A DNA stretch of 64,000 bases from Catellatospora sp. KI3 (GCF_029948125.1 NZ_JASAMB010000011.1:124001-188000), one strand, 5' to 3'; positions 1 to 10,332 are shown, numbered from the stretch's first letter. The notes: a model not told the origin generated them from the sequence alone. A program made the numbers and translations.

Positions 1-213
1 GATGTGCTGCCGGTACAGGACCTTGCGGATGTATCCGTCCGGCGAACCTGAGCGATGCACCCTGGACCAGTGCAGGGCCAGCTTCGTCAGCGCGACCTGG
101 AGCAGGTCCTCGGCGTCCTGGTGGTGCCCGGTGAGCAGGTAGGCGACGCGGTAAAGCGACCCCTGCCGCAGTGCCACGTACTCCCGGAACTCCCGCTCGG
201 CGAGTTGGTCCAT
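1..213 (-). CDS. SigE-family ECF RNA polymerase sigma factor, N-terminal part
   Basis: The first 71 codons of a minus-strand gene that runs off the left edge. The translation begins MDQLAEREFREYVALRQG and continues with YRVAYLLTGHHQDAEDLLQ, the sigma-70 region 2 helix that binds core polymerase and the -10 element. The LTGHHQDAEDLLQ stretch is typical of the actinobacterial SigE-like ECF group. The ATG at 213 is preceded on the minus strand by GAGGGAGGAGCC, a good ribosome binding site. Region 4 and any anti-sigma gene lie outside the window, so the regulon cannot be inferred. Confidence 0.85.
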   Translation of the reverse strand, partial: MDQLAEREFREYVALRQGSLYRVAYLLTGHHQDAEDLLQVALTKLALHWSRVHRSGSPDGYIRKVLYRQHI

Positions 214-357
214 CAGGCTCCTCCCTCGTGTCTACCCACCTACACGCGGCCGCGGGGGCGCCGCTATGTCGTTGGAGGGAGCCGATTCCGGGATTCGGTG
301 CGCGGTGAGCGGTGATCAGAGTTTCGAGGGCCGAAGTGGTACCGCGGCTACGTCCGA

Positions 358-1119
358 CTACTCCGGTTCCCAGGCGATGAGCTGCTCGAAGACGCGCCGG
401 TCGCCGTCGAAGGGCATCAGGTCCAGCGGAGTGCGGCCGTACATGAAGAGGACCAGTTCGCCGGCCGTGCCGGTGGCCGAGACGTCGGCCTTGTCGGCGT
501 ACGGCTCGGTCAGGTGCGTGACCTGGGCGCCGTCGGCGGACAGGAGCACGCGCCAGGAGCGGCCCTCGGTGGCGTGGTAGTGCACCGTGGCGGGCTCGTG
601 CGGCCAGGGGCTCGTGGTCGCGCAGCAGGTGAACAGGAAGTCCTCGACGCCGTCGAGGGCGACCTCGGCGGGCAGCGGCTGGCTGTCGCCGACGGTGAGC
701 TGCGCGTCGTAGGTGTGGACCGTGACCTCCTGGAGCTGGTGCCGGGCGACCGCACCGCAGGTCTGCGGCGACTGCGAGGTGTCCCACCACGTCCAGCAGG
801 CCCGGTCCGGACCGGCCTCGCGCAGCGCGTCCAGCAGCTGCCGCGTCGAGGCGGCCAGCCAGGCGAGCAGGGCTTCCCGCTCCCTGGGCGCGGCCGATTC
901 GACCTTCACGCGGCCGGTGGCGGCGGGGCCCGCGGCGACGGTGGCGGCCCAGGAGCGCCGGCCCCCGCCCAGATGCTGCGCCAGGTCGAACAGCGTCCAC
1001 TCGGGGCAGGTCGGCACCTGCGCATCGAGGTCGGGCGCGGCGGCGATGGCGGCGCGGAAGGCGGCCGACCGCTCGTCGATCAGCCGCAGGAGGTCGGTGA
1101 ACTGCAGAGTGTTGTGCAC
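358..1119 (-). CDS. Maleylpyruvate isomerase family mycothiol-dependent protein (MDMPI/DinB-like)
   Basis: 253 residues. The N-terminal half, with PTCPEWTLFDLAQHLGGG near residues 37-52, is the DinB/MDMPI four-helix fold found in mycothiol-dependent maleylpyruvate isomerase and many actinobacterial paralogues. The C-terminal half is the MDMPI C-terminal domain and ends in LDLMPFDGDRRVFEQLIAWEPE. Members often carry a metal-binding histidine triad. Here H48 of the AQHLGG motif and the histidine of ARHQLQEVTVHTYDAQ are candidates. The start is a GTG without a clear Shine-Dalgarno. Substrate unknown. A second family member is at 51354-52145. Confidence 0.8.
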   Translation of the reverse strand: MHNTLQFTDLLRLIDERSAAFRAAIAAAPDLDAQVPTCPEWTLFDLAQHLGGGRRSWAATVAAGPAATGRVKVESAAPREREALLAWLAASTRQLLDALREAGPDRACWTWWDTSQSPQTCGAVARHQLQEVTVHTYDAQLTVGDSQPLPAEVALDGVEDFLFTCCATTSPWPHEPATVHYHATEGRSWRVLLSADGAQVTHLTEPYADKADVSATGTAGELVLFMYGRTPLDLMPFDGDRRVFEQLIAWEPE

Positions 1120-1277
1120 CCGGGCTGTCTACCACCATGATCCGGTGAGCGACAGCGATTTCGGCCGCGGCCGGGCCGGGTCGTGTCCGTCGGCGTCTGG
1201 TACGGAAGGGCAGAACAGACGCGGTAGTCTGCTGCGGTGCTGATCGTCATGCGTCCTGCCGTCGCGTCCGGTACGCC

Positions 1278-1781
1278 ATGACGCCGAGCCTGCGCCGGTC
1301 CGTACGCGCGATCATCCTGGATGAGGACGACCGCATCCTGCTGTGCCGGTTCGTCTTTCCGCACCCGGCGGTGCCGAATTCGGCGAAGGTCGTCTGGGCG
1401 GCCCCGGGCGGCGGCATCGAAGCCGGTGAGGACCGGCTGACGGCGCTGCGCCGCGAACTGCGCGAGGAGACCGGTCTGGCGGTCACCGCCGATGTGCCGC
1501 ACGTCTGGCACCAGGAGGTCGTGGCCGTCGACCACGCGCCGGGCTTTGACGGCATCGTCAACGACTACTTCCTCGTCCGCACGAACCACTTCCAGCCCCG
1601 CGGCGAGCTGACCGACGACCAGCTCGCCGCCGAGAACCTGGACGCCTTCCGGTGGTGGCGGCTCTCGGAGATCGCCGGATACACGGGACCTGAGCTGTTC
1701 TCGCCTCGTGACCTCGCGACGCCGCTGACGGCGCTGCTGGCAGCGGGGGCGCCGGACCAGCCGGTCCGACTCGGCCTCTAG
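1278..1781 (+). CDS. Nudix hydrolase
   Basis: 167 residues with an intact Nudix box: [20 protein letters not shown] followed directly by ETGL matches GX5EX7REUXEEXGU (about residues 49-72), which binds the metal and cleaves nucleoside diphosphate-linked substrates. Upstream is a beta strand, [20 protein letters not shown], typical of the fold. An aromatic-rich C-terminal half ([26 protein letters not shown]) resembles the general Nudix proteins of actinomycetes whose substrate cannot be told from sequence. The ATG at 1278 is chosen because it starts just before the first conserved strand. The gene stands alone between oppositely oriented genes. Confidence 0.85.
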   Translation: MTPSLRRSVRAIILDEDDRILLCRFVFPHPAVPNSAKVVWAAPGGGIEAGEDRLTALRRELREETGLAVTADVPHVWHQEVVAVDHAPGFDGIVNDYFLVRTNHFQPRGELTDDQLAAENLDAFRWWRLSEIAGYTGPELFSPRDLATPLTALLAAGAPDQPVRLGL

Positions 1782-1801
1782 GCCGCCGCCTGACCGGTGG
1801 T

Positions 1802-2035
1802 CTACCGGGTCGACCCGGCCGGCGCATCCTCGTGCCGTGTCAGCCGTCGCCATCGGGCCCAGGCGACGAGCGACGAGCTCAGCGCGAAGTGGATCCCGAT
1901 CAGACCGCCCGCGGGCGAGGCCGATCGGCTGCCTCTGTCCATGGCGTCTCCGGGCAGGGTCAAGAATGCCGCGATGAGGGCGACGAACGCCAACCCCCAC
2001 AGCGCCGAGGCCCAGCGCGGCACGGCGGTCAGCAT
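1802..2035 (-). CDS. Small two-TM membrane protein (hypothetical)
   Basis: A 77-residue frame starting MLTAVPRWASALWGLAFVAL. It has one hydrophobic segment at about residues 8-28 and a second, GLIGIHFALSSSLVAWARW, at about 43-61, with a basic C-terminus (RWRRLTRHEDAPAGSTR). The frame stays open further upstream into the end of the neighbouring kinase gene, but that extension is low-complexity arginine/proline. I therefore start at the methionine just before the first membrane segment. No good ribosome binding site and no recognisable family. It could be translated from the kinase transcript, whose stop codon is only 70 bases away. Confidence 0.45.
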   Translation of the reverse strand: MLTAVPRWASALWGLAFVALIAAFLTLPGDAMDRGSRSASPAGGLIGIHFALSSSLVAWARWRRLTRHEDAPAGSTR

Positions 2036-2105
2036 GTCCGGCAGGAGGCGAAGGCGCCAGCCCCGCCCGGACCGGGCACGGGACGCACGAGGCGCTGCCC
2101 CGGTT

Positions 2106-3122
2106 TCACGAGCGGGCAGACCACGGCAGCAGGTCGGCGTGGATGCGGGCGAGGGCCGAAGCGTGGCCGGTGCGTCGCAGTGCGACCATGGCCGCACCCA
2201 GCTCGCCCGGTCCGGCCAGGGACACCGCGTATGCCGGTTCGGCTGCGGTGAACCCGGCGGTCACCAGCTCCGCCAGCAGGGTCGGACCGGTGAGGATGCC
2301 GCCGGCGAAGACGAGGGCCTCACCCGGGCTGGGCGCCAGCGCACGCACCGACGCCACGAGGTGGTCGGCGGCTTCCGCGACGATCGTTCGGGCTGTCTCG
2401 TCACCGGCTCGGGCGGCGGCGTCGACGACCGGGCTGAGCGCGGCCAGCGCGGCGGGCGGGGAGCCGTAGACGGCCCGCACCAACCGCTGCGCCAGGGCAT
2501 GCGCCTCGGCGCTGCCCGGTTCGTGGGCGGTGTGCGCGAGCTCGTCCAGCAGCGCAGCGGGCACGGTACGGGTCAGCGCTGTCGTCGGGCCGCGTCCGTC
2601 GAGGGCGTCGAGGACCGCCGTGACCGCCATGCGGCCCAGCCACGTGCCGGAGCCGCGGTCGCCGACCAGCCACCCGTACCCGTCGCAGCGGCGCACCACG
2701 GCCCCGTCGGCGATCCGCCCGGCGATCGCTCCGGTCCCGGCGACCAGGACCAGCCCTTCGGACTCGGGCGTACCGGCGGCGAAGTTCACCACCAGGTCGC
2801 CGACCACCTCCGGCGCTCCGGCCAGCCCGGCCGCCCGCCAGGCGGCGGTGGCCCGCGCCAGCGCGTCGGCGTGCCCGGCCCCACCTGCTCCGGCCAGCCC
2901 GAACACGCCCGCTGCCACCCGGTCCGCGACGCCGGGTTCGGCGGCGGTGGCCTGGGCGACCGCGCCCCGCAGGGCTTCGGCCAGGGCGCCGACGGGGTCA
3001 GGGGAGCTGTTCGGGTTGGCGCCGCCGGCCTCGGCCCGGCCCAGCACCCGGCCATCGGTGTCGACCACCACGCACCGGGTGCGGGTGCCGCCGCCGTCGA
3101 CCCCCACCACGACCGTGTCCAT
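2106..3122 (-). CDS. BadF/BadG/BcrA/BcrD-type ATPase, N-acetylglucosamine kinase-like
   Basis: 338 residues of the ASKHA (actin-like ATPase) fold. The phosphate-1 loop is VVVGVDGGGTRTRCVVVDTD at the N-terminus, and the adenosine/phosphate-2 region is LVLVAGTGAIAGRI near residues 122-135, followed by GYGWLVGDRGSGTWLGR, typical of the GlcNAc kinase (NAGK) branch. Such enzymes phosphorylate amino sugars released from cell walls or chitin. It lies immediately downstream (minus strand) of three secreted proteins, two of them peptidoglycan hydrolases. It may therefore recycle N-acetylglucosamine or a related wall sugar, though hairpins at 3161-3256 suggest separate transcription. ATG at 3122, preceded by GAGAGGAG. 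Confidence 0.85.
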   Translation of the reverse strand: MDTVVVGVDGGGTRTRCVVVDTDGRVLGRAEAGGANPNSSPDPVGALAEALRGAVAQATAAEPGVADRVAAGVFGLAGAGGAGHADALARATAAWRAAGLAGAPEVVGDLVVNFAAGTPESEGLVLVAGTGAIAGRIADGAVVRRCDGYGWLVGDRGSGTWLGRMAVTAVLDALDGRGPTTALTRTVPAALLDELAHTAHEPGSAEAHALAQRLVRAVYGSPPAALAALSPVVDAAARAGDETARTIVAEAADHLVASVRALAPSPGEALVFAGGILTGPTLLAELVTAGFTAAEPAYAVSLAGPGELGAAMVALRRTGHASALARIHADLLPWSARS

Positions 3123-3160
3123 ATCCGGCTCCTCTCGCCGTACCCGGAGAAAGCATGATG

Positions 3161-3190
3161 CCGCAGGCGGGCCTCGTTGCCCGCCTGCGG
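3161..3190 (-). terminator. Hairpin terminator after the DUF4185 gene
   Basis: Perfect 12-bp inverted repeat (3161-3172 with 3179-3190, arm CCGCAGGCGGGC, 6-base loop). It lies in the 167-base gap between the DUF4185 gene and the kinase gene. A second 12-bp inverted repeat (3196-3207 with 3245-3256, arm GATCGCGGTCCG) lies just upstream of it in the direction of minus-strand transcription. Neither is followed by a T run, as is usual in high-GC actinomycetes. Confidence 0.5.
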
Positions 3191-3289
3191 TCTTCGATCG
3201 CGGTCCGCGGTCGGCTCGCGTATTCCGGCCGCGGGTACCGACCCCGGACCGCGATCATGCGGCGGCACCGCCGCCGCACCGGGGTGAAA

Positions 3290-5365
3290 CTAGAAGGTCC
3301 GCTCCCCGGTCAGGCCGAAGAAGTCGTGCCACTTCGCGCCGGCGGTGAAGGAGCTGCCGGTGGAGAGGCCGACGTAGACGTCGTTGGCGGTGCCCTGGGT
3401 GAAGACGAGGATGTCGTCCTTGCCGTCGGCGTTGGCGTCGGCCAGGTACGGGAACTCTCCGGCGGTGCAGAAGAAGTCGTTCCACTTGACCGTGGTGCCG
3501 GTGAAGCCGGAACCGTTCGACAGGGCCACGTAGACGTCGGCGTCGGCGTTGCAGGTGAAGACCACGATGTCGTCGCGGCCGTCGCCGTTGACGTCGCCGA
3601 CGCGCGGCGACTCGCCGGTGACGCCGAAGAAGTCGTGCCACTTCTGGCCCGCGCCGAACGAGGTGCCGTTGGACAGCGCCACGTACACGTCGTTGGTGGT
3701 GCCCTGGGTGAACGTGATCAGGTCGGCCTTGCCGTCGCCGTTGACGTCGCCCAGGGCCGGGAACTCGCCCCAGGGGGCGAAGAACTCGTGCCACCTGGCG
3801 GCGGTGCCGACGAAGGAGGTGCCGTTGGACAGGGCCACGTACACGTCGCCCTCGCCGTCGTGGGTGAAGGTGACGATGTCGTCCCTGCCGTCGCCGTTGA
3901 CGTCGCCGACGGCGGGGATCTCGTTGCCGCCCGCGAACCAGTCGTGCCACTTGACCCCGGCGCCGAAGCCGGAGCCGGTGGACAGGGACACGTAGACGTC
4001 GTTGAGCGGCGAGTGCGTGAACGTGGCGATGTCGTCGCGGTTGTCGCCGTTGAAGTCGCCGGTCAGCGCCGTCTCGTTGAACGGGGCGAACCAGTCGTGC
4101 CACTTGCCGCCCCCGGCGAAGGCGCCGCCGGTGGACGGGGCGACGTACACGTCACCGAGGTCGTTCTGGGTGAAGGTGACGATGTCGGCGCGCCGGTCGC
4201 CGGTGAAGTCGGTGGACGAGCCGCCGAACATGCCGCCGCCGGTGAGCCTGGTCCGCATCAGCCAGACGTTGTACGGGTCCCACTGCGCCATCGTGAAGTA
4301 CAGGTACGGGCTGTCGCTGTCGGCCGACCAGGGGTGGATGAACGCCCCGTACAGCCCCGGATACTGGGCCGTGGTGGCCAGCACCTCCTCGGCGCTCCAC
4401 GGGCCGGTCGGCGTCGGCGCCGTACGCAGCACCAGCGCCCCGCGCGACTCGTTGAGGTAGGTCATCACGAACCGGCCGAGGTAGCGGCTGTGGTACACCG
4501 ACAGCTCGCCGACCGGGCCGGTGGCGACCGGGACGGTGGCCCACTGGTCGGTGGTCCAGGCCGAGCCGTTCCAGTACCGGTAGGCGGTCGGTTCGAGCAG
4601 CGAGCCCTCGGGTACGCGCGACAGCCAGGTGCTGCCGAAGCGGCCGTTCATGGTGCCGTACAGGTAGACGAAGCCGCCCTGCCGCAGCATGGCGCCCATT
4701 TGGAACCGGTTGTCCCAGGCGGGGGTGTTCTGCCACCGGGCGTCGGCGTCCTTGATCCACGTCTGCCCGTTGTCGTCGGAGTACGCGATGCCGCTGTAGT
4801 TGGTGTACCAGCGCCCCGCGTCGCCCCAGTGGTTGACCGACATGTAGTGGATGAACTGCCGGTTGCCCACCGAGATCGCGGCGGTCGGGATGACCGTCAT
4901 CTCGTTGTTGTCGATCTGCTTGCAGGGCAGGATCGTGCCGGCGTGCCCGGCCCGGTCCAGCACCGCGTTGTCGAAGATCATGCCGTCGGCGAGGTTGCGG
5001 TCGGCGCTGCGGACCAGCACGTTGCAGCGCCAGTCGATGGTGGCGCCGTTGCCGACGCCGCCGCCCGGGCCGGTCCAGCCGTTGCCGAACGTGTCGCCGA
5101 AGACGGTCAGCACCTGGCCGCTGCCGTTGTCCCACATGATGCCCAGGTCGGTGGCTTTGAGCTGCCACCTCGTGTCGGTGGCGTTGATGGAGCCGGGACC
5201 CGTCAGCTTGGCGACCTTCTCGGCCGGGCCGGTGACCGCCGCTGCCGCGGCCGGGGCCGCGGCGGGGCCGGAGACCCCGGGCGGGGCGGCCGAAGCCGCC
5301 CCGCCCAGCCCGGCCAGTACGAGCGCCGCGATGCCCGCGGCGATCGGAAGCCGGGTCGTTCTCAC
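3290..5365 (-). CDS. Secreted DUF4185 (GH183-type) glycosidase with six-unit VCBS/FG-GAP propeller
   Basis: 691 residues. A signal peptide (about 1-27, [20 protein letters not shown]) and an alanine-rich linker precede a DUF4185 domain at about residues 45-375. Landmarks are [38 protein letters not shown] and [12 protein letters not shown]4185 is the family classified as GH183, with endo-D-arabinanase activity shown for some members; its role here is inferred. Residues ~380-691 hold six repeats of about 50 residues with the DxNGDGxxD calcium-loop motif and a KWHDWFA blade motif. The GTG start overlaps the stop of the upstream gene by four bases (GTGA) and has GGAGAGG seven bases ahead, so it is translationally coupled as the last gene of a three-gene unit. 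Confidence 0.8.
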   Translation of the reverse strand: MRTTRLPIAAGIAALVLAGLGGAASAAPPGVSGPAAAPAAAAAVTGPAEKVAKLTGPGSINATDTRWQLKATDLGIMWDNGSGQVLTVFGDTFGNGWTGPGGGVGNGATIDWRCNVLVRSADRNLADGMIFDNAVLDRAGHAGTILPCKQIDNNEMTVIPTAAISVGNRQFIHYMSVNHWGDAGRWYTNYSGIAYSDDNGQTWIKDADARWQNTPAWDNRFQMGAMLRQGGFVYLYGTMNGRFGSTWLSRVPEGSLLEPTAYRYWNGSAWTTDQWATVPVATGPVGELSVYHSRYLGRFVMTYLNESRGALVLRTAPTPTGPWSAEEVLATTAQYPGLYGAFIHPWSADSDSPYLYFTMAQWDPYNVWLMRTRLTGGGMFGGSSTDFTGDRRADIVTFTQNDLGDVYVAPSTGGAFAGGGKWHDWFAPFNETALTGDFNGDNRDDIATFTHSPLNDVYVSLSTGSGFGAGVKWHDWFAGGNEIPAVGDVNGDGRDDIVTFTHDGEGDVYVALSNGTSFVGTAARWHEFFAPWGEFPALGDVNGDGKADLITFTQGTTNDVYVALSNGTSFGAGQKWHDFFGVTGESPRVGDVNGDGRDDIVVFTCNADADVYVALSNGSGFTGTTVKWNDFFCTAGEFPYLADANADGKDDILVFTQGTANDVYVGLSTGSSFTAGAKWHDFFGLTGERTF

Positions 5366-7473
5366 AGTGTGACCTCTCCGTTCAGGCCGAAGAAGTCGTG
5401 CCACTTGGCGCCGCCGAGGAAGCCGGAGCCGGTGGACAGCCCGACGAACACGTCGTTGGTGGCGCCCTTGGTGAAGACGATGATGTCGTCCTTGCCGTCG
5501 CCGTTGTAGTCGCCCACGTACGGGAACTCGCCGGCGATGCAGAAGAAGTCGTTCCACTTGACGGTGGTGCCGACGAAGCCCGCGCCGTTGGACAGCGCGG
5601 CGTACACGTCGGCGTCGGCGTTGCAGGTGAAGGTGACGATGTCGTCCTTGCCGTCGCCGTTGAAGTCGCCGACGCGCGGCTTCTCCGCGCCCACCGCGAA
5701 CAGGTCGTGCCACTTCTGGCCGGCCCCGAACGAGGAGCCGTTGGACAGCGCCACGTATACGTCGGCGGCGGTGGCCGCACCCTGGGTGAACGTGATGATG
5801 TCGTCCTTGCCGTCGCCGTTGACGTCGCCGACGGCCGGGAACTCCCCGGCGGGGGCGAAGAACTCGTGCCACTTCACGCCCGCGCCGAAGCCGGTGCCGG
5901 TGGACAGGGCCACGTACACGTCGCCCAGGCTGTCGTGGGTGAAGGTGATGATGTCGTCCTTGCCGTCGCCGTTGAAGTCGCCGACTGCCGGGACCTCGGC
6001 GCCGGGGGCGAACCAGTCGTGCCACTTGGCGCCGCCGAGGAAGCCGGTGCCGGTGGACAGGCCGACGTACACGTCGCCGAGCGTGCCGCCGGTGAACGTG
6101 ATGACGTCGTCCTTGCCGTCGCCGTTGAAGTCTCCGGTGAGCAGCTTCTCGCCGTTGAGGCCGAAGAAGTCGTTCCACTTCACCGACGTGCCCGCGAAGG
6201 CCGAGCCGGTCGAGGTCGCCACGTACGCGTCGTTGAGCGAGCCCAGGTTGAACGTGACGATGTCGTCCTTGCCGTCGCCGTTGAAGTCGGTCGGCGAGCC
6301 GCCGGGGGTGACCCCGCCGCCGCCACCGGAGTTCACCAGCGACATGTAGTAGTTCCAGTTCCAGTTCGGGCCCGGGTCGGTGTGGTCGTTGCCCGGCATC
6401 TCGTTGTGGCCCTTGATGTTGGTACGGGACTTCGGCAGGCCCCACTTCTCGCACAGGTAGCGGGTCAGGTTCGCCGACGAGCGGTACATGGCGTCGGTGA
6501 ACCACGCCGGGTTGTCGACGAAGCCCTCGTGCTCGATGCCGATGCCGTACGAGTTGGCCGACCGCGCGTGGTAGGCGGTGTCCTCCTCGCGCACCATCTG
6601 GGTGACCTCGCCGTCGCTGGAGCGCACCACGTAGTGGGCGCTGACGCCCGCCGACGGGTTCTGGAACCAGCTGACCGTGCCCGCGTAGGAGCCCTGGGTC
6701 ACGTGGATGACGACCGTGGTGATCCCCGCCGAGCGGCCGGGGGAGTAGTTGTTGCCGTTGGCGGCGATCCAGCGCGCACCCGGGTACTGCGGGACGGGCG
6801 CGGCCAGGGCGGCGACGCCCTGCGGGGCGGCGGCCGGCTTGGCTGCCGTGGACTGCTCGCCCGCCATCTGGATCTTCGCGAACCGGCCGAGCTCGGGGCG
6901 GACCTTGTCCGGCGCGGCGGTGACGGTGCCGCCCTCGGTGCGGACGGCGACGCCCTGCTGGACGACCTGGTAAACGTAGTCGGCGTACAGCTTGGCGGTG
7001 GCGTCGCTGCCGGCGCCCGCGTACTCGGCGACGGCGGAGAACCAGGCGCCGGTGCGGGCGCGGTCGGCAGCGGTCAGCCCCGCCTTGTCCGCGTACGAGC
7101 GCAGTACCGCGGCCGCGCCCTTGACGTTGGCCCTGGCGTCGCTCTTGAGCACGGCCTCGTCCAGGCCGGTGAGCTGCGACGCCAGTGCCAGGCTGCGGTT
7201 GCGCGGGTTGTCGGCCAGGTGCATGATCCCGTAGCCGTTGTCCTGGCTGGGCAGCCCGTCGTGGTCGATCAGCCGGGTCTCGCCGTAGCCGACGGCCACG
7301 AGCAGGCCCTTGGGCACGCCGTAGGACCTGGCCGCCGCGGTGAACACGGCGTCCATCCCGGCGGCCAGGGCCGGTTTCGCGACGGCGGGTGCCGCCGACA
7401 GCAGCAGTGCGCCGGTGAGGGCGGCGCCGAGCAGGGTCGCTGCCCGGACGCGCCGGTAGGGCAGGGGTGTCAC
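5362..7473 (-). CDS. Secreted peptidoglycan hydrolase: lysozyme-like plus N-acetylmuramoyl-L-alanine amidase, with VCBS propeller
   Basis: 703 residues. Signal peptide about 1-33 ending AAPAVAKPA. Residues ~40-180 look like the lysozyme/transglycosylase-like module that precedes amidases in actinomycetes ([30 protein letters not shown]). Residues ~230-390 are an Amidase_2/PGRP domain with likely zinc ligands in VVIHVTQGS and [17 protein letters not shown], and the YGIGIEHEG strand; it should cut the amide between MurNAc and the stem peptide. A short glycine linker leads to six VCBS repeats (~400-703). A longer start at GTG 7524 overlaps the upstream stop as GTGA. I prefer GTG 7473 because GGAGGA sits four bases ahead and the signal peptide begins there. 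Confidence 0.85.
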   Translation of the reverse strand: MTPLPYRRVRAATLLGAALTGALLLSAAPAVAKPALAAGMDAVFTAAARSYGVPKGLLVAVGYGETRLIDHDGLPSQDNGYGIMHLADNPRNRSLALASQLTGLDEAVLKSDARANVKGAAAVLRSYADKAGLTAADRARTGAWFSAVAEYAGAGSDATAKLYADYVYQVVQQGVAVRTEGGTVTAAPDKVRPELGRFAKIQMAGEQSTAAKPAAAPQGVAALAAPVPQYPGARWIAANGNNYSPGRSAGITTVVIHVTQGSYAGTVSWFQNPSAGVSAHYVVRSSDGEVTQMVREEDTAYHARSANSYGIGIEHEGFVDNPAWFTDAMYRSSANLTRYLCEKWGLPKSRTNIKGHNEMPGNDHTDPGPNWNWNYYMSLVNSGGGGGVTPGGSPTDFNGDGKDDIVTFNLGSLNDAYVATSTGSAFAGTSVKWNDFFGLNGEKLLTGDFNGDGKDDVITFTGGTLGDVYVGLSTGTGFLGGAKWHDWFAPGAEVPAVGDFNGDGKDDIITFTHDSLGDVYVALSTGTGFGAGVKWHEFFAPAGEFPAVGDVNGDGKDDIITFTQGAATAADVYVALSNGSSFGAGQKWHDLFAVGAEKPRVGDFNGDGKDDIVTFTCNADADVYAALSNGAGFVGTTVKWNDFFCIAGEFPYVGDYNGDGKDDIIVFTKGATNDVFVGLSTGSGFLGGAKWHDFFGLNGEVTL

Positions 7474-7520
7474 GGATTCCTCCAGTACGCGAGGGGTGGT
7501 CGCGGATCGGGTGGAGCGGG

Positions 7521-8960
7521 TCACAGCGTGGTCTCGCCGTTGAGGCCGAAGAAGTCGTGCCACTTGGCGCCGCCGAGGAAGCCGGTGCCGGTGGACAGTC
7601 CGACGTAGACGTCGTTGGTGCCCGCCTTGGTGAAGACCACCGCGTCGTCCTTGCCGTCGCCGTTGACGTCGGAGAGGTAGGGGAACTCGCCCGCGGTGCA
7701 GAAGAAGTCGTTCCACTTGACGGTGGTGCCGACGAAGCCCGCGCCGTTGGACAGCGCGGCGTACACGTCGGCGTCGGCGTTGCAGGTGAAGGTGACGATG
7801 TCGGCCTTGCCGTCGCCGTTGACGTCGCCCACGCGTGGCAGCTCGTTGCCGACGGCGAACAGGTCGTGCCACTTCTGGCCCGCCCCGAACGAGGAGCCGT
7901 TGGACAGCGCCACGTACACGTCGGCGGCGGTGGCCGCACCCTGGGTGAACGTGATCAGGTCGGCCCGGCCGTCGCCGTTGACGTCGGCCACGGCCGGGTA
8001 CTCCCAGGCGGGGGCGAAGAACTCGTGCCACTTCACGCCGGGCGCGAAGGAGCTGCCGGTGGAGAGGCTCACGTACACGTCGCCGCGGGCGTCGTGGGTG
8101 AACGTGATGATGTCGTCCCGGCCGTCGCCGTTGACGTCGCCGACGGCCGGGATCTCCGCGCCGGGGGCGAACCAGTCGTTCCACTTGGCGCCGCCGAGGA
8201 AGCCGGAGCCGGTGGACAGGCCGACGTACACGTCGCCGGCGGTGCCGCTGCCGTGGGTGAAGGTGACGATGTCGTCCTTGCCGTCGCCGTTGAAGTCGCC
8301 GGTCAGCGGGGTCTCGCCGCCGACGGCGAAGAAGTCGTTCCACTTCACCGAGGTGCCGGCGAAGGCGCTGCCGGTGGAGGGCGAGACGTACACGTCGGCC
8401 AGGGTGCCCTGGTTGAACGTGACGATGTCGTCCTTGCCGTCGCCGTTGAAGTCGGTCGGCGAGTTGGCGTGGATCTCGGCGGCCCGGCGGGCGGTGGCCA
8501 GCAGGCCGCCAGCGGTGCCCTGGACCTGGTCGTAGCGGTCCGGGAAGCCGGAGCGCTGCACGCACTGGGCGACCTGTCCGGTGGTGTAGCCCGGGTGGTC
8601 CCGGTCGCACACGATGGCGCGCACGAAGTACTGCGTGGCCGAGTAGACCGGGTCCATGATCTGCTCGGGGGTGCCCCAGCCGTAGTCCCAGCGCTGCTGG
8701 AACACGCCCAGGGAGGACTTGTCGCCGCACGGCAGGTTGTTCATGTGCGACTCGACCCAGCCGGTCTCGAAGCCCGAGAGCATGACCTTGTCGTTGACGT
8801 TGTTGGCCTTGCCGACCCGGTAGACGATCACGAGGACCGACGGGTCGGCGGTGGCGGGGATGGAGGTGCAGGCGGCGTTCGCCGGGGAGGCGAAGCCGAC
8901 CGCGGTGAGGACGGGGGCGATCAGTAGGGGGGTGAGGAGGATCGCGAGCTTGCGTCGCAT
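7521..8960 (-). CDS. Secreted lysozyme-like protein with six-unit VCBS propeller
   Basis: 479 residues. Signal peptide [20 protein letters not shown], cut near ASPANA. Residues ~30-155 form a lysozyme-like module common in actinomycete cell-wall hydrolases and phage lysins: [40 protein letters not shown], and [16 protein letters not shown]. The glutamate of GFETGWVE is a candidate acid, and the cysteines could pair. The rest is six VCBS/FG-GAP repeats nearly identical to those of the next two genes. The ATG at 8960 is preferred over an in-frame GTG six bases upstream because AGGAG lies five bases before it. First gene of the leftward unit 8960-3290. Confidence 0.8.
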   Translation of the reverse strand: MRRKLAILLTPLLIAPVLTAVGFASPANAACTSIPATADPSVLVIVYRVGKANNVNDKVMLSGFETGWVESHMNNLPCGDKSSLGVFQQRWDYGWGTPEQIMDPVYSATQYFVRAIVCDRDHPGYTTGQVAQCVQRSGFPDRYDQVQGTAGGLLATARRAAEIHANSPTDFNGDGKDDIVTFNQGTLADVYVSPSTGSAFAGTSVKWNDFFAVGGETPLTGDFNGDGKDDIVTFTHGSGTAGDVYVGLSTGSGFLGGAKWNDWFAPGAEIPAVGDVNGDGRDDIITFTHDARGDVYVSLSTGSSFAPGVKWHEFFAPAWEYPAVADVNGDGRADLITFTQGAATAADVYVALSNGSSFGAGQKWHDLFAVGNELPRVGDVNGDGKADIVTFTCNADADVYAALSNGAGFVGTTVKWNDFFCTAGEFPYLSDVNGDGKDDAVVFTKAGTNDVYVGLSTGTGFLGGAKWHDFFGLNGETTL

Positions 8961-9108
8961 GGCCACTCCTGGTTCGGGGGGAAGCCCGCCACGGTGCGGG
9001 CAGGTTCGGCTGGCCGTCCCGGTAGGACAGCCTGTGACCAGGTGATTCGGGGTTTGCCTAGCGCGTGGACCGACGCGTTCGGTGCAGCGCGTGATGGACG
9101 GCTATGAA

Positions 9109-9151
9109 TTTCGTGCTGGCGAAAATATCAACCACCCGAAAGCGTCGTCAA
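9109..9151 (-). promoter_or_regulatory. Promoter and possible operator of the leftward secreted-hydrolase unit
   Basis: On the minus strand, TTGACG (9146-9151) and TATTTT (9122-9127) are separated by 18 bases in an AT-rich patch unusual for this region. The inverted repeat TTTCG-N6-CGAAA (9109-9124) overlaps the -10. The same pattern recurs upstream of the sugar operon at 13205-13220, so it may be a shared regulator site. The implied 5' leader is about 150 bases. Confidence 0.4.
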
Positions 9152-9168
9152 GTAAATCTTTTTCATAT

Positions 9169-9191
9169 ATCCGGTGACCCGATCACCGGAT
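9169..9191 (-). terminator. Hairpin downstream of lacI
   Basis: Inverted repeat with 9-bp arms ATCCGGTGA / TCACCGGAT and a 5-base loop, 38 bases beyond the lacI-type stop codon on the minus strand. No T run follows. It may be a weak terminator or a protein site lying upstream of the next promoter. Confidence 0.4.
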
Positions 9192-9228
9192 GTCCAAACC
9201 GCGCAGCTCGTCGCGGGTGCGGCCGTCC

Positions 9229-10233
9229 TCAGGCGACGGACGGCCGGTTGGAACTGGCGCGCACCTTCAGCTCGGTACGCAGAGTGACCGTCGACGGCGG
9301 ACGCGACGGCTCGGCGATCCGCTCGGCCAGCAGCAGCGCCGCCGTGCGGCCCAGCTCGTAGGTCGGCTGCGCGACCGTGGTCAGCGACGGCCGCACCAGG
9401 TGCGCCCACGGGATGTCGTCGAAGCCGACCACGCCCATCCGGTCCGGCACGCTGATGCCCCGGTCGGCCAGGCACTCCAGGGCCCCGATGGTCATCAGGT
9501 TGTTCGCCGCGAAGATCGCGTCGGGCCGCTCGCCCTCGTCCAGCAGCGCGGCCATCGCCTGGTAGCCGCCCTCCTGCCGGTAGTCGCCGTGGCGGACCAG
9601 CTCGTCGTCGGCCGGGCGCCGGTGCGCCCGGAGCGCCCGCTGGTAGCCGCGCAGGCGCTGCTGGGCGGTGGGCAGCCTGCGCGGGCCGCCGATGCAGGCG
9701 ATGCGCTCGTACCCGGCCTCGATCAGGTGCTCCACGGCCAGCTCGGCGCCGTGCTCGTTGTCGACCAGCACCGTGTCGACGGCCGCGCCGCGCACCTCGC
9801 GGTCGATCGCGACCACCGGCGTACCGGCCTCGATCAGCCGGTTCACGTTGGCGGCCCTGCCCGCCGACGAGATGATCACGCCCGCCATCTGCTCCTCGAG
9901 CGCCGCGGCCACGTAGCGGGCCTCCTTGGCGGCGTCCTCGTCGCTGTTGCACAGGACCACCGAGTAGCCGGCCCCCTGGGCCACGTCCTCGATGCCGCGC
10001 ACCATGGAGGTGAAGAACGGGTTGCCGATGTCGGAGATGACCACGGCCCAGATGCTGGTCTGGCGGCGGCGCAGGTTGCGGGCCAGCGCGTTGGGGCGGT
10101 AGTCCAGTTCCCGCATGGCCTGCTGCACCCGGGCGGCGAGCGCGGTGTCGACGCTGGCCCGGCCGTTGACGACCCGGGACACGGTGGCGGCGGAGACCCC
10201 GGCCTGCTTGGCCACGTCGTAGATGGTCGCCAT
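9229..10233 (-). CDS. LacI-family transcriptional regulator
   Basis: 334 residues. The N-terminal helix-turn-helix and hinge are unmistakable: MATIYDVAKQAGVSAATVSR, VVNGRASV, then LDYRPNALARNLRRRQT. The periplasmic-binding-protein-like sensor domain follows, with the dimer and ligand landmarks VISDIGNPFF, VVAIDREV, AIFAANNLMTIGAL and GVVGFDDIPWAHLVRPSLTT. It lies divergently from the DUF4185-like gene at 10508 and next to the arabinan-type sugar genes, so the effector is probably an imported sugar or its phosphate. Candidate operators GAAATCGATTTC and variants occur upstream of this gene and at both neighbouring rightward promoters, implying autoregulation. Confidence 0.92.
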   Translation of the reverse strand: MATIYDVAKQAGVSAATVSRVVNGRASVDTALAARVQQAMRELDYRPNALARNLRRRQTSIWAVVISDIGNPFFTSMVRGIEDVAQGAGYSVVLCNSDEDAAKEARYVAAALEEQMAGVIISSAGRAANVNRLIEAGTPVVAIDREVRGAAVDTVLVDNEHGAELAVEHLIEAGYERIACIGGPRRLPTAQQRLRGYQRALRAHRRPADDELVRHGDYRQEGGYQAMAALLDEGERPDAIFAANNLMTIGALECLADRGISVPDRMGVVGFDDIPWAHLVRPSLTTVAQPTYELGRTAALLLAERIAEPSRPPSTVTLRTELKVRASSNRPSVA

Positions 10234-10332
10234 CGTTCCTCGCTCTCGGCCGCGGCCCCGCCTGCTCCGGTCGACATCATCCTCGGTGACGGCGTCGCTG
10301 CGGGTGCCGGGCTGTGCGCGAGCCTAGCAGGA

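Noticed and set aside
3155-5509. A 784-codon plus-strand frame opposite the VCBS genes, apparently repetitive
   Set aside because: It mirrors the VCBS repeats on the other strand; the minus-strand frame has signal peptide, domains and ribosome binding sites.
7473-7524. GTG 7524 as start of the amidase gene
   Set aside because: It overlaps the upstream stop neatly, but GTG 7473 has a strong GGAGGA and directly precedes the signal peptide.
3290-8960. Regularly spaced ~150-base repeats that might suggest a CRISPR array or tandem DNA repeat
   Set aside because: The repeats are codon-phased, diverged and encode VCBS units of ~50 residues; there are no unique spacers and no cas genes.
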